A stretch of DNA of 64,000 nt, taken from Neorhizobium vignae (lineage in GTDB: Bacteria > Pseudomonadota > Alphaproteobacteria > Rhizobiales > Rhizobiaceae). Numbering within the stretch: position 1 is the stretch's first letter; each line of letters opens with the position of its first letter. Where the stretch lies: the NCBI RefSeq assembly GCF_000732195.1, contig NZ_JNNU01000017.1:1-64000 (forward strand), in the 5' to 3' direction. Positions 17,734 to 25,647 of the stretch are shown here, one piece after another. Made by a program: the position numbers and the translations under genes. The notes below the pieces were generated by a model. It had not been told where the DNA came from. It did not search any database and saw only the letters and a program-made list of their open reading frames with translations.

Positions 17734-19346
17734 GCGAAAATTCCGTGCACGCGCCAGGTCGGTGCCGTTTCTCCGGCAACATAATGCCCGGCGCGGAAAA
17801 TCCAGAAGCGGCGGCCCGCTTCACTTTCCAACCGGAAATAATCCCGTTCCTCGGCCTCCTCCGCGTCATGCCACCATTCCGGCGAAATCCGCTCCGGCCC
17901 TTCGGCGCGGATGACTTCATGGACGATGCGGCGCCAGCGGAAACGCCGGGGAGGTCCGTCCGGCACCGTTGCCGCAAAGGTTTCCACGAGTTCCGGATGG
18001 CGGAAGAGCCGCAAGGGCCGATCGCTTTTCGGCATGAAGGCGAAAATCTCCTCGGTCTTTTCCCGGACGATCCGCGAGGCAATCGCCGGCACGAACACTT
18101 CCGCGCGCTCGGGGACGTGGCTCTGCTTCGGTTCGGCGATCTGCAGACAGTCAGCCCCGAGCCGGGCCGAGACCCGGTCGATAAAATCGGCAAGCGAGAT
18201 TTCGCTGTCGCCATTGCCGGTGAAATCGCCCTGCGAGATTCTGAAAACGTCGTGCTGCAACACATTGAGACGCAAGAGTTCGAAACCGAAACCGGCATCG
18301 AGATCGTCATGCACGGCGTTCAGGCGCTCGGAAAACAGCGAGGAGATTCGTTTCGGATCCTGCAGCGGCTGGGAGGCCCCGGCCGCGATCCGAAACACCC
18401 GGCCATCGACCCGGAAAAGAACCAGTTCGAAAACCCGCCCGCCGACACCGCGCGCCTCCAGTTCCGATTTCAACGAAATGGCAATCTGGCTGGTGAGCTG
18501 CAGAATATGCTCTTCCGCCTGGATCGGTTCGGGCAGCTTCCGCTCGGCGGAAAGGGCAGCCACCGGACGGCGAGGCGAGATGGCTTCCTCATTGTGCCCG
18601 AGCGCCTGATCCAGCCGAAGCAGCAGATGCATGCCGAAACGACGAGCCAGCGGGGCACGCGGCATGGGCAGAAGGTCGCCGATCCTTTTCAGTCCGAGCT
18701 TGTACAGCGCTGCGATGGTGGCCTCATCGATACGCAGAGCGTTGACCGGCAGGGGCGCCAGCACCTCCGCCGTCACCTGATCGGCAATCACACCGCCGCG
18801 GCCGAAGCGACAAGCGGCCCAGGACAGGCCGGGTGACGAAGAGATCGCCCCTTTGACGTCGAAACCCATCTGCAGAAGCCGTCCAAGAATATCCTTCAAC
18901 AAGGCGTCTTCGCCGCCGAAGAGGTGGGCGCAGCCGGTGATGTCGAGGAACAGGCCTTCTCGGCCGTCCAGCGCCACCAGCGGGGTATAACGATCGCACC
19001 AATCGGCGATCGCCTCGAGAAGGTTCTGGTCCGCGGCACCATCTTCGTCCACCACGTCGATCTTCGGAAACATGGCGCGCGCTTCAGCCAACCCCTGCCC
19101 GCGCTTTAGCCCGAGGCGTTCGGACACCTCGTCGAGCGCTGTGAGCCGCATGGCGTTTTCCCGCCGGCCGGCACAGAGGATCGGAGGATGTTCAGGACGC
19201 CCTTTCGAACGCCATGACAGCCCCCAGAGCCGGCGCGCGATCCTGTCGGTCGGCAGATGCGGGAAGACGAGCGCCAGGATGCGCTGGCGGGTTGCGGAAA
19301 GAGAAAGCCTCTCCTGCGTCTCGGCTAAGGGAAAATTGACGGTCAT
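17730..19346 (-). CDS. imuB: Y-family polymerase-like protein ImuB
   Basis: ImuB is a catalytically inactive Y-family relative that bridges the beta clamp, ImuA and DnaE2 in the mutasome. The product is 538 aa from the ATG at 19346. It has the Y-family palm/finger fold (LALVFPHLPTDRIARRL, LFLDITGCAHLFGGEDALL) but lacks the conserved acidic metal ligands expected in an active polymerase. The C-terminal third is Arg/Glu-rich. It overlaps imuA by 155 nt and dnaE2 by 4 nt. The frame is open upstream of 19346, but that part reads as imuA in another frame. Confidence 0.95.
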   Translation of the reverse strand: MTVNFPLAETQERLSLSATRQRILALVFPHLPTDRIARRLWGLSWRSKGRPEHPPILCAGRRENAMRLTALDEVSERLGLKRGQGLAEARAMFPKIDVVDEDGAADQNLLEAIADWCDRYTPLVALDGREGLFLDITGCAHLFGGEDALLKDILGRLLQMGFDVKGAISSSPGLSWAACRFGRGGVIADQVTAEVLAPLPVNALRIDEATIAALYKLGLKRIGDLLPMPRAPLARRFGMHLLLRLDQALGHNEEAISPRRPVAALSAERKLPEPIQAEEHILQLTSQIAISLKSELEARGVGGRVFELVLFRVDGRVFRIAAGASQPLQDPKRISSLFSERLNAVHDDLDAGFGFELLRLNVLQHDVFRISQGDFTGNGDSEISLADFIDRVSARLGADCLQIAEPKQSHVPERAEVFVPAIASRIVREKTEEIFAFMPKSDRPLRLFRHPELVETFAATVPDGPPRRFRWRRIVHEVIRAEGPERISPEWWHDAEEAEERDYFRLESEAGRRFWIFRAGHYVAGETAPTWRVHGIFA

Positions 19347-20130
19347 GGGGGTTCCACTCCAGAAGCAAGGACAGCGGAGCCGGGTTGCGGCTCTTCTCCA
19401 GGGTGAGTTTAAAAACGGGATGACCGATGCTGCCGCCAAGCATGGATCCATCCGGAAGATGCCGGTGAGCCGCCGGCGCCGGTTCGACAAGAAAGCGGAA
19501 CGAGGCGCTGCTCGCCTCCTCCTCCCCCGCATGCCGCAATAGAAAGAGCGGCCGCCCTGCCGCCTTTGCCCTGAGCCCCAGCCGGCGGCTTTCGGTGAGC
19601 CCGAAATGCTTAGGATTTCCCCGGATTTCGAGAATGACGGCGACAAGAGCCTGGCTCGCCACTGCGGTCTCCGCAAGCCACAGGGCATCGTCCAGCTTGC
19701 GCGGCGAGGCGTAAAGAACATCCCGCGAGCTCAATCCGAACTGTTTGAGGCCGACCGAATAGGGAATACCGGCTTCCTGCGTGGAGACGACATCGCCGAT
19801 CCAGAGAATGGGCGCCTCGTTCGGTTGTCTCGCTTTGAGGTAAGATGCCAGCGAGAGGGCAAAGCCGCTTGTAGCCCCGGCATCTCCCATCAGGAGGGAG
19901 CGGATTTCCGTGATGCCGTCGAGCGGCAGACCGCCTTCCAATGCGGTGTCCATCTGCGTTATGCCGAATGGCAGGCGGGGCTGATTGTCCTTGGCTTTCC
20001 GGCCTTCCGGATCGGCGGCCGAGTCCGCCTGTTCCGCCGCGGCAAGCGCCGGCAGAGATTTTCCTTCGAGTCTGGCGATCTGTTCGCGCAGGGCAAAAAG
20101 CGTCTCCTGCGCCGTGGCGTGCTCGGCCAT
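19192..20130 (-). CDS. imuA: Damage-inducible mutagenesis protein ImuA
   Basis: ImuA is a RecA/SulA-like accessory protein (312 aa) of the ImuA-ImuB-DnaE2 mutagenesis system. The product begins MAEHATAQETLFALREQIARLEG, then shows LPFGITQMDTALEGGLPLDGITEI and an ATPase-like core (SGFALSLASYL, ILWIGD, VAVILEIRG). The glycine-rich P-loop is degenerate (LLMGDAGATSG). The C-terminal 50 residues are encoded in the region shared with imuB. It is the first gene of the unit, with an SOS box 21 nt upstream of its start. Confidence 0.95.
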   Translation of the reverse strand: MAEHATAQETLFALREQIARLEGKSLPALAAAEQADSAADPEGRKAKDNQPRLPFGITQMDTALEGGLPLDGITEIRSLLMGDAGATSGFALSLASYLKARQPNEAPILWIGDVVSTQEAGIPYSVGLKQFGLSSRDVLYASPRKLDDALWLAETAVASQALVAVILEIRGNPKHFGLTESRRLGLRAKAAGRPLFLLRHAGEEEASSASFRFLVEPAPAAHRHLPDGSMLGGSIGHPVFKLTLEKSRNPAPLSLLLEWNPHDRQFSLSRDAGEAFSFRNPPAHPGARLPASADRQDRAPALGAVMAFERAS

Positions 20131-20151
20131 GGCGTCAGCTCCATCCGTAAT

Positions 20152-20166
20152 GTTCTCTTTATGTTC
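20152..20166 (-). promoter_or_regulatory. LexA (SOS) box controlling imuA-imuB-dnaE2
   Basis: GTTCTCTTTATGTTC is an exact match to the alphaproteobacterial LexA operator GTTC-N7-GTTC. It lies 21 nt upstream of the imuA start, where bound LexA would block transcription or early elongation. SOS control of imuA-imuB-dnaE2 is established in Caulobacter and other bacteria. Confidence 0.9.
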
Positions 20167-20301
20167 TTATGGATTCCAGAGCTGCCCGAAAGAGTCAACA
20201 GCCAAACCCTGGGAATCTTTTCCTCGGATCGTAGACCGATGATTCTTCACTCGAAAAATATCGTAGGAGGTACTATATGGGCCTGATCAGAAGGAGAGCC
20301 T

Positions 20302-20739
20302 ATGGCCCGCATCGACCAGACCGACGATTGGCAGGATCGCCACGCACCGACGATCAGCACGTTCGAGTCGCTGGCAATCGAGGCCTACGGTCATTTGCCG
20401 GAGGAATTCCGGGCTCTTACCGTCAACCTGACGATCGAAATCGAGGATTTCCCGGACGACGACGTTTTCGAGGACATGGCGCTCGAGACGCCCTTCGACC
20501 TGCTCGGGCTTTTCGAAGGCCGCGGCATTTCCGAGCGGTTCAACATGGAAACGGGCGAGCTGCCGAACCGCATCCGGCTTTATCGCCGGCCGATCCTCGA
20601 TTACTGGGCGGAAAACGAAGAAACCCTGGGCGACATCATCACCCATGTGCTGATCCACGAGATCGGCCATCATTTCGGCCTCAGCGACGACGACATGGAG
20701 CGTATCGAGGCCAGCGCCGAGGAAGCCGCCCAGCGCTGA
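20302..20739 (+). CDS. Small zincin-like metallopeptidase family protein
   Basis: This 145-aa protein belongs to the short metallopeptidase family with a minimal zincin motif. HEIGHH at residues 119-124 supplies the HExxH zinc site, followed by FGLSDDDMERIE as in that family. The upstream half is acidic (IEIEDFPDDDVFEDMALE). No signal peptide is seen, so it is probably cytoplasmic. An AAGGAG ribosome-binding site precedes the ATG at 20302; a nearer upstream ATG at 20277 is in another frame. It is divergent from imuA and may share its upstream region. The substrate is unknown. Confidence 0.9.
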   Translation: MARIDQTDDWQDRHAPTISTFESLAIEAYGHLPEEFRALTVNLTIEIEDFPDDDVFEDMALETPFDLLGLFEGRGISERFNMETGELPNRIRLYRRPILDYWAENEETLGDIITHVLIHEIGHHFGLSDDDMERIEASAEEAAQR

Positions 20740-20742
20740 GCC

Positions 20743-20949
20743 TTATTGCTCGCCGAGTTTCATCTCGGGATCGTATTCCTTGCCGTGAACGGTTTTGGTC
20801 ACCGCCTGGCCGCATTGCATCTCGCCGGTCGTGGCGTTGAAGGCATAGGTCGGCGAGCCGGACAGTTCCCACCCCTTGTTCAGCGCCGCCGTCACCTTGT
20901 GGCAGAAGGAGGAATCGTCGGGGCCGCTGAGGAAGCGATACAGTTTCAT
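20743..20949 (-). CDS. DUF1737 domain small protein
   Basis: This 68-aa protein begins MKLYRFLSGPDDSSFCHKV and matches the small DUF1737 family (KVTAALNKGWELSGSPTYAFN). The function is unknown. It overlaps the upstream CoA-ester lyase by 4 nt (ATGA), so the two are probably translated together, and it ends 3 nt from the stop of the convergent zincin gene. Two cysteines (Cys16, Cys51) are present. The frame is open far upstream, but that part overlaps the lyase gene and is not coding in this frame. Confidence 0.85.
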   Translation of the reverse strand: MKLYRFLSGPDDSSFCHKVTAALNKGWELSGSPTYAFNATTGEMQCGQAVTKTVHGKEYDPEMKLGEQ

Positions 20950-21848
20950 GGCGTTCTCTTTTTTTCGGCGATGATCCGGGCCGTGGCGGCAAGCTTTTCG
21001 GCCTCCGCCAGGTGCAGCCTTTCGACCATCCTGCCGTTCAGGTTGATGATGTTGAGATGTTGCGCTCCCGGCTCCGCAAAGGCGGCGATGACCGCTTCCG
21101 CCTCTTCCACGGCCCGGGGATCCGGCCCGAAATGACGATTGGCGGGTTCGATCTGGGCCGGATGGATCAGCATCTTGCCGGAAAAACCCATGGCGCGGCC
21201 CTGGGCGCATTCCGCTTCGAAAGCTTCCGCATCGCTGAAGTCGTTGAAGACGCTGTCGATCACATCGATGCCCTGGGCGCGCCCGGCAAGCACGATCTGC
21301 ATCAGCCAGGGCACCAGGTAGGCCCGCCCCGGCTGGGGCAGCACGCCCGTTTCCTTGCGCAGGTCGTTGAGGCCGACCACGAAACATAGGAGCCGCTCGT
21401 CGGCAACCGCAATCGCCGGCGCATTCAGGACGCCCTTCGGCGTTTCGATCATCGCCCAGATGGCAAGGTCGTCCGGAACCCCGGCCTCGGAAAGGATATC
21501 CGCAACCGCCTGGATCTGCGACATGTGCTCGACCTTGGGGATCAGCACCACGTCGGGGCAAACCTCGGTGACGAGATCCATATCCGCCTGGCCGAACTCC
21601 GTTTCGAGCGGGTTGATGCGAATGACCGTTTCCCTGCCTTGGAGCCGGTTTTCCGTAAACAGTCGGCGCAGGTTGTCGCGGGCCTCGCCCTTCTTTTCCG
21701 GCGCAACGGAATCTTCCAGGTCGAAGATCACCGCGTCGCAATCCAGCCCATGCACCTTTTCCAACGCCCTCGTATTGCCGGCCGGCACACTCAGGATCGA
21801 GCGACGAAGATGAACGGAGGAATAATTGATATCGGTCAAGGCGGTCAT
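20946..21848 (-). CDS. CoA ester lyase (HpcH/HpaI aldolase/citrate lyase family)
   Basis: This 300-aa protein is a TIM-barrel lyase of the CitE/malyl-CoA lyase type. Family landmarks are RRSILSVPAGNTRALEKVHGLDCDAVIFDLEDSV (substrate/CoA and metal-binding Glu-Asp), VRINPLET, VLIPKVE, AMIETPKGV and GKMLIHPAQIEP. The exact substrate (citramalyl-, malyl- or methylmalyl-CoA) cannot be chosen from sequence alone. The ATG at 21848 gives a typical N-terminus MTALTDINYSSVHLRRS. It is coupled to the downstream DUF1737 gene. Confidence 0.9.
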   Translation of the reverse strand: MTALTDINYSSVHLRRSILSVPAGNTRALEKVHGLDCDAVIFDLEDSVAPEKKGEARDNLRRLFTENRLQGRETVIRINPLETEFGQADMDLVTEVCPDVVLIPKVEHMSQIQAVADILSEAGVPDDLAIWAMIETPKGVLNAPAIAVADERLLCFVVGLNDLRKETGVLPQPGRAYLVPWLMQIVLAGRAQGIDVIDSVFNDFSDAEAFEAECAQGRAMGFSGKMLIHPAQIEPANRHFGPDPRAVEEAEAVIAAFAEPGAQHLNIINLNGRMVERLHLAEAEKLAATARIIAEKKRTP

Positions 21849-21956
21849 CGGCGCTTTGTGCCAATCTTTTTGATCTGCGGCAATACCGCGCTCTGCAAAA
21901 GCCCTTGCAAGAAAGGGCGCAAGGCCCCACATTCCTCGATGAGAAAGGTATATACC

Positions 21957-22184
21957 ATGCAAAATATTCGCGTATTCTTCGTCATCGTTTCGGCCATTGC
22001 CGTGCTCGCCATGGCAGCGCTTCTGACGGCTTCGCTGACCGTCGCATTCGCGGGCATCCTCGCGGTTCTGTCCATCGGACGCGCGCTTTCGGCTCGGCTG
22101 AAGCCGGTTCCGGTGCGGGCCAAGACGAACAAGCGCGAAATGCGTGTCTGGAACGACGGGCGCGGTACGATCATCGACCTTTGA
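21957..22184 (+). CDS. Small single-gene membrane protein, function unknown
   Basis: This 75-aa protein starts MQNIRVFFVIVSAIAVLAMAAL and has two closely spaced or one long hydrophobic segment (residues 5-43: SAIAVLAMAALLTASLTVAFAGILAVLSI), then a basic cytosolic-type tail (RLKPVPVRAKTNKREMRVWNDGRGTIIDL). The tail pattern WNDGRGTIIDL recurs in small rhizobial membrane proteins as far as I recall, without an assigned role. A GAGAAAGG ribosome-binding site precedes the ATG. It stands alone between the divergent lyase and leuD. Confidence 0.75.
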   Translation: MQNIRVFFVIVSAIAVLAMAALLTASLTVAFAGILAVLSIGRALSARLKPVPVRAKTNKREMRVWNDGRGTIIDL

Positions 22185-22211
22185 TCGCGCCGAAGCGGTA
22201 AACAGACGAAT

Positions 22212-22228
22212 GCGCCGGTTTCCGGCGC
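22212..22228. terminator. Small hairpin after the membrane protein gene
   Basis: GCGCCGG (22212-22218), loop TTT, CCGGCGC (22222-22228). No T-run follows, so its role as a terminator is uncertain. Confidence 0.35.
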
Positions 22229-22320
22229 CTCGGCGTACCGGTTCACGCCAAACAGGCCTTCAAATCCGCGTCGATTTGCTTTATGGCAGCTTCCGCAGAT
22301 AAGTCCACTGGAGGCAGATC

Positions 22321-22926
22321 ATGGAAAAATTCACCAAGCTCACCGGCGTTGCAGCGCCGCTTCCGGTCATCAATATCGACACGGACATGATCATTCCGAA
22401 GGATTACCTCAAGACCATCAAGCGTACCGGTCTTGGCAAGGGTCTCTTCTCGGAAGCCCGCTACAAGGACGACGGTTCTGAAAATCCCGATTTCGTGCTG
22501 AACAAGCCGGCCTATCGCAACGCCAAGATCCTGGTTGCCGGCGATAATTTCGGCTGCGGTTCCTCGCGCGAACACGCTCCCTGGGCGCTTCTCGATTTCG
22601 GCATCCGCTGCGTCATCTCGACGAGCTTCGCCGACATTTTCTACAATAACTGTTTCAAGAACGGCATCCTGCCGATCGTCGTTTCCCAAGAAGACCTGGA
22701 CAAGCTGATGGACGATGCCGAACGCGGCTCGAACGCCATCCTCTCGATCGACCTGGAAGCCCAGGAAATCACCGGCCCGGATGGCGGCTCGATCCATTTC
22801 GACATCGATCCCGGCCGTCGCCATATCATGCTCGAAGGCCTCGACGACATCGCCTCGACGCTGAAGAGCGATGCCGCGATCAGCACTTTCGAGAACAAGA
22901 ACCGAGCCGCTCGCCCCTGGCTCTGA
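22321..22926 (+). CDS. leuD: 3-isopropylmalate dehydratase small subunit
   Basis: LeuD (201 aa) is the small subunit of isopropylmalate isomerase, which pairs with the iron-sulphur subunit LeuC in leucine synthesis. Signatures include NIDTDMIIPKDYLKTIKRTGLG, DNFGCGSSREHAPWAL and GIRCVISTSFADIFYNNCFKNGILP. A GGAGG ribosome-binding site precedes the ATG. leuC is not in the window, while leuB lies one gene downstream, so leucine genes are partly clustered here. Confidence 0.98.
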   Translation: MEKFTKLTGVAAPLPVINIDTDMIIPKDYLKTIKRTGLGKGLFSEARYKDDGSENPDFVLNKPAYRNAKILVAGDNFGCGSSREHAPWALLDFGIRCVISTSFADIFYNNCFKNGILPIVVSQEDLDKLMDDAERGSNAILSIDLEAQEITGPDGGSIHFDIDPGRRHIMLEGLDDIASTLKSDAAISTFENKNRAARPWL

Positions 22927-22942
22927 TTTCCGGAGCATCCTG

Positions 22943-23332
22943 ATGGTCAAGCGGATTTCCTCCGGATCGCCCTTCGAAGCGCGGATCGGCTATTCACGCG
23001 CCGTGGTGGACCGCGACATGGTCTATGTCTCCGGCACCACCGGCTACGACTATGCCCGGATGGAAATGCCCGCCGACGCGGCCGCCCAGACCCGCAATAC
23101 GCTCGGCACGATCGAAAAGGCGCTGAAAGAGGCCGGCAGCGGCCTCCAGGACGTCGTCCGGGTGCGCTACTACCTCACAGACATGGCTGATTACGATGCC
23201 ATCGTTCAGGTTCTCGGCGAGACCTTCTCCGAGATCCGGCCCGCGGCAACCATGGTCGTGTGCGGCCTCACCACGCCGGAAATGAAGATCGAGATCGAAG
23301 TGACGGCCCGCATCGGCGCCGACAGTCCCTAA
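22943..23332 (+). CDS. RidA (YjgF/UK114) family protein
   Basis: This 129-aa protein belongs to the RidA superfamily, whose best-known members hydrolyse reactive enamine/imine intermediates made by PLP enzymes. It shows SGSPFEARIGYSRAV, VYVSGTTGYD, RVRYYLTDMADY and EIRPAATMVV, with a C-terminal KIEIEVTARIG in place of the commoner VEIEAIA. It lies 16 nt after leuD, so co-transcription is likely, and is followed by a terminator. A link to branched-chain amino acid metabolism is plausible because RidA relieves damage around that pathway, but this subfamily is not proven to act there. Confidence 0.88.
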   Translation: MVKRISSGSPFEARIGYSRAVVDRDMVYVSGTTGYDYARMEMPADAAAQTRNTLGTIEKALKEAGSGLQDVVRVRYYLTDMADYDAIVQVLGETFSEIRPAATMVVCGLTTPEMKIEIEVTARIGADSP

Positions 23333-23343
23333 AACCTTTCCAG

Positions 23344-23375
23344 CCTCGTCCTTTGGCAGGCTCGGACGAGGTTTT
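23344..23375 (+). terminator. Terminator after leuD-RidA unit
   Basis: CCTCGTCC (23344-23351) pairs with GGACGAGG (23364-23371), followed by TTTT. It separates leuD-ridA from leuB. Confidence 0.7.
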
Positions 23376-23440
23376 GCCAGGCGCGGAGATCCCGCGCGGG
23401 AGGACGCGAGCCTGTAAAACCCGCAAGGACACCAAACGAT

Positions 23441-24550
23441 ATGGCAAAGAACCTCTTCCTCCTTCCCGGCGACGGCATCGGCCCCGAGGCCATGGGCGAA
23501 GTCCGCAAGATCATCGCTCACATGAACAACGCCATGAAGGCCGATTTCGTCCTCGACGAAGGACTGGTCGGCGGCTGCGCCTACGATGCGCATGGCGCCG
23601 CCATTTCCGAAGAGGACATGGCCAAGGCAATGGCAGCGGACGCGGTACTTTTCGGTGCCGTTGGCGGCCCGAAATGGGATCACGTTCCGTACGAAGTGCG
23701 CCCGGAAGCCGGCCTGCTGCGCCTGCGCAAGGACATGGAGCTGTTCGCCAACCTGCGTCCGGCCATCTGCTATCCGGCGCTTAGCTCCGCTTCTTCTCTA
23801 AAGCCGGAACTGGTCGAAGGCCTCGACATCCTGATCGTCCGCGAATTGACCGGCGGCGTCTATTTCGGCGAGCCGAAGGAAATCGTCGACCTCGGCAACG
23901 GGCAGAAGCGCGGCATCGACACCCAGGTCTACGATACCTACGAGATCGAGCGCATCGCCGGTGTCGCCTTCGAGCTTGCCCGCACCCGCAAGAATGCCGT
24001 CTGCTCGATGGAAAAGCGCAACGTCATGAAGTCGGGCGTGCTCTGGAACCAGGTGGTCACCGAGACGCACAAGGCGAAATATTCCGACGTCAAGCTGGAG
24101 CATATGCTGGCCGATGCCGGTGGCATGCAGCTGGTCCGGGCTCCCAAACAGTTCGACGTCATCGTCACTGACAACCTGTTCGGCGACATGCTCTCCGACG
24201 TCGCAGCCATGCTGACGGGCTCGCTCGGCATGCTGCCTTCCGCATCGCTCGGCGCACCCGACGCCAAGACCGGCAAGCGCAAGGCGCTTTACGAGCCTGT
24301 GCACGGTTCGGCGCCGGATATCGCCGGCACAGGCGTTGCCAACCCGATCGCCATGATCGCCTCGTTTGCCATGTGCCTGCGTTACTCGTTCAACATGGTG
24401 ACGGAAGCCGACAACCTCGAAAAGGCGATCGCCAACGTGCTCGACCAGGGCATCCGCACCGGCGACATCATGGCGGAAGGCGCCCGCAAGGTCGGCACCG
24501 CCGAGATGGGTGATGCGATCCTCAGGGAATTCGTAAGCCTCTCCGCCTGA
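23441..24550 (+). CDS. leuB: 3-isopropylmalate dehydrogenase
   Basis: LeuB (369 aa) oxidises and decarboxylates 3-isopropylmalate with NAD in leucine synthesis. The protein shows LLPGDGIGPEAM at the start, RLRKDMELFANLRP, the RELTGGVYFGEP substrate motif, and the metal-binding DNLFGDMLSDVAAMLTGSLGMLPSASLG block, followed by YEPVHGSAPDIAG. The length and motifs are complete. It has its own upstream region after a terminator, so it may be transcribed separately from leuD. Confidence 0.98.
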   Translation: MAKNLFLLPGDGIGPEAMGEVRKIIAHMNNAMKADFVLDEGLVGGCAYDAHGAAISEEDMAKAMAADAVLFGAVGGPKWDHVPYEVRPEAGLLRLRKDMELFANLRPAICYPALSSASSLKPELVEGLDILIVRELTGGVYFGEPKEIVDLGNGQKRGIDTQVYDTYEIERIAGVAFELARTRKNAVCSMEKRNVMKSGVLWNQVVTETHKAKYSDVKLEHMLADAGGMQLVRAPKQFDVIVTDNLFGDMLSDVAAMLTGSLGMLPSASLGAPDAKTGKRKALYEPVHGSAPDIAGTGVANPIAMIASFAMCLRYSFNMVTEADNLEKAIANVLDQGIRTGDIMAEGARKVGTAEMGDAILREFVSLSA

Positions 24551-24560
24551 CACACCGATC

Positions 24561-24590
24561 GGTGCCTTTCCGTCGCCGCGGAAAGGCACC
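24561..24590 (+). terminator. Hairpin after leuB
   Basis: GGTGCCTTTCCG (24561-24572) pairs perfectly over 12 bp with CGGAAAGGCACC (24579-24590), with a 6-nt loop. Only a short T-poor tail follows. Confidence 0.6.
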
Positions 24591-24682
24591 TCGACATTTG
24601 GCGTTCGGCATCCTGCTACCCATATCGCAAAATCTATGGGAAGAAGCGGCGCGGGATCGGTCCCGCGCTACGGAAGAGGCCG

Positions 24683-25483
24683 ATGAAACGGACAATCGAA
24701 AAACTGAGACATCGGCGGTATCGCCATCCATCCGGGCCTCGGGCGCCTCGGTGGCTGTCCTACGGGCTGGTCACGATCAACCTGATCCTGATCGCCTTTT
24801 TCCTGCTCGATGCACCGGTTGGTTCCTACGCCGCCCATACGCCCAACGTGCTGCTGCCGGTCGGCAAGGCGATCACCGATTTCGGCACGTCCGGCTGGAT
24901 TCTTTTTGCCGCCGCGATCCTCTTTTTCGAAGCGCTTGCCGTTATCCGGCTCGCGACCGGCCTGAAAGCCCGTTTCCAGGCAATGCTGGTCAGCCATGTT
25001 GCGGGCTACATCTTTGTGGCCGTTGCCGGCTCGGGCCTTCTCGCCAACCTGGTGAAGCGCATCATCGGCCGCGCCCGGCCGGGGCTTTACGAGCAATGGG
25101 GATTTTACGGCTTCAATCCGTTTTCCGGTTCCCGGTTCGAAAGCTTCCCTTCCGGTCACGCAACCACAGTCGGGGCGTTCCTGATGGCACTGGCGCTGCT
25201 CGCTCCGCGCTACCGCCTGTTCTTTCTGATCATGAGCCTCTGGCTCGGTTTTTCGCGCGTCATCGTCGGAGCCCATTATCCGAGCGACGTGATTGCCGGT
25301 CTCTCCTTCGGCGCCTGGTTCTCGGTGATCATGGCGATCGTCTTTTCCCGCTACGGGCTGCTCTTCCGTCAGGAGCCTGACGGTTGGCCGGTTCCGCGCC
25401 GTCCGGTTCCCCTTCTGCTACGCCCCGATCGGGCGAATGTGCCCTTTCCGCCGCGTGGCGTTCCTCCGAAGCGGAGCGACTGA
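24683..25483 (+). CDS. PAP2-family membrane phosphatase
   Basis: This 266-aa inner-membrane protein has about six hydrophobic segments and the three-part PAP2 phosphatase signature: KRIIGRARP (C1), the SFPSGHATT block (C2), and SRVIVGAHYPSDVIAG (C3). Members dephosphorylate lipid phosphates such as phosphatidate, phosphatidylglycerol phosphate, undecaprenyl pyrophosphate or lipid A. The actual lipid is not readable from this sequence. A GGAAGAGG ribosome-binding site precedes the ATG. It stands alone between leuB and a convergent transporter gene, with a Pro/Arg-rich C-terminal tail. Confidence 0.93.
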   Translation: MKRTIEKLRHRRYRHPSGPRAPRWLSYGLVTINLILIAFFLLDAPVGSYAAHTPNVLLPVGKAITDFGTSGWILFAAAILFFEALAVIRLATGLKARFQAMLVSHVAGYIFVAVAGSGLLANLVKRIIGRARPGLYEQWGFYGFNPFSGSRFESFPSGHATTVGAFLMALALLAPRYRLFFLIMSLWLGFSRVIVGAHYPSDVIAGLSFGAWFSVIMAIVFSRYGLLFRQEPDGWPVPRRPVPLLLRPDRANVPFPPRGVPPKRSD

Positions 25484-25596
25484 ATACTCAAGGCGTGCCG
25501 CGCAAAACGGCAAGGATTCCGGAGCATCATCAAGCCGAAGCATAGGTGCCGGATCAGAGATACCGGCTCGAATTCCATAAGAACCTTCAAAAGCAT

Positions 25597-25631
25597 AAGG
25601 GCTCGGCACATTTGTACCGGGCCCCTTTTTT
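25597..25631. terminator. Terminator between convergent PAP2 and transporter genes
   Basis: An imperfect stem, AAGGGCTCGG (25597-25606) against CCGGGCCCCTT (25617-25627), with T6 following at 25626-25631. It is a plausible terminator for the plus-strand gene. The 164-nt gap holds nothing else I recognise. Confidence 0.7.
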
Positions 25632-25647
25632 ATCTGCTGGTCCTGCC

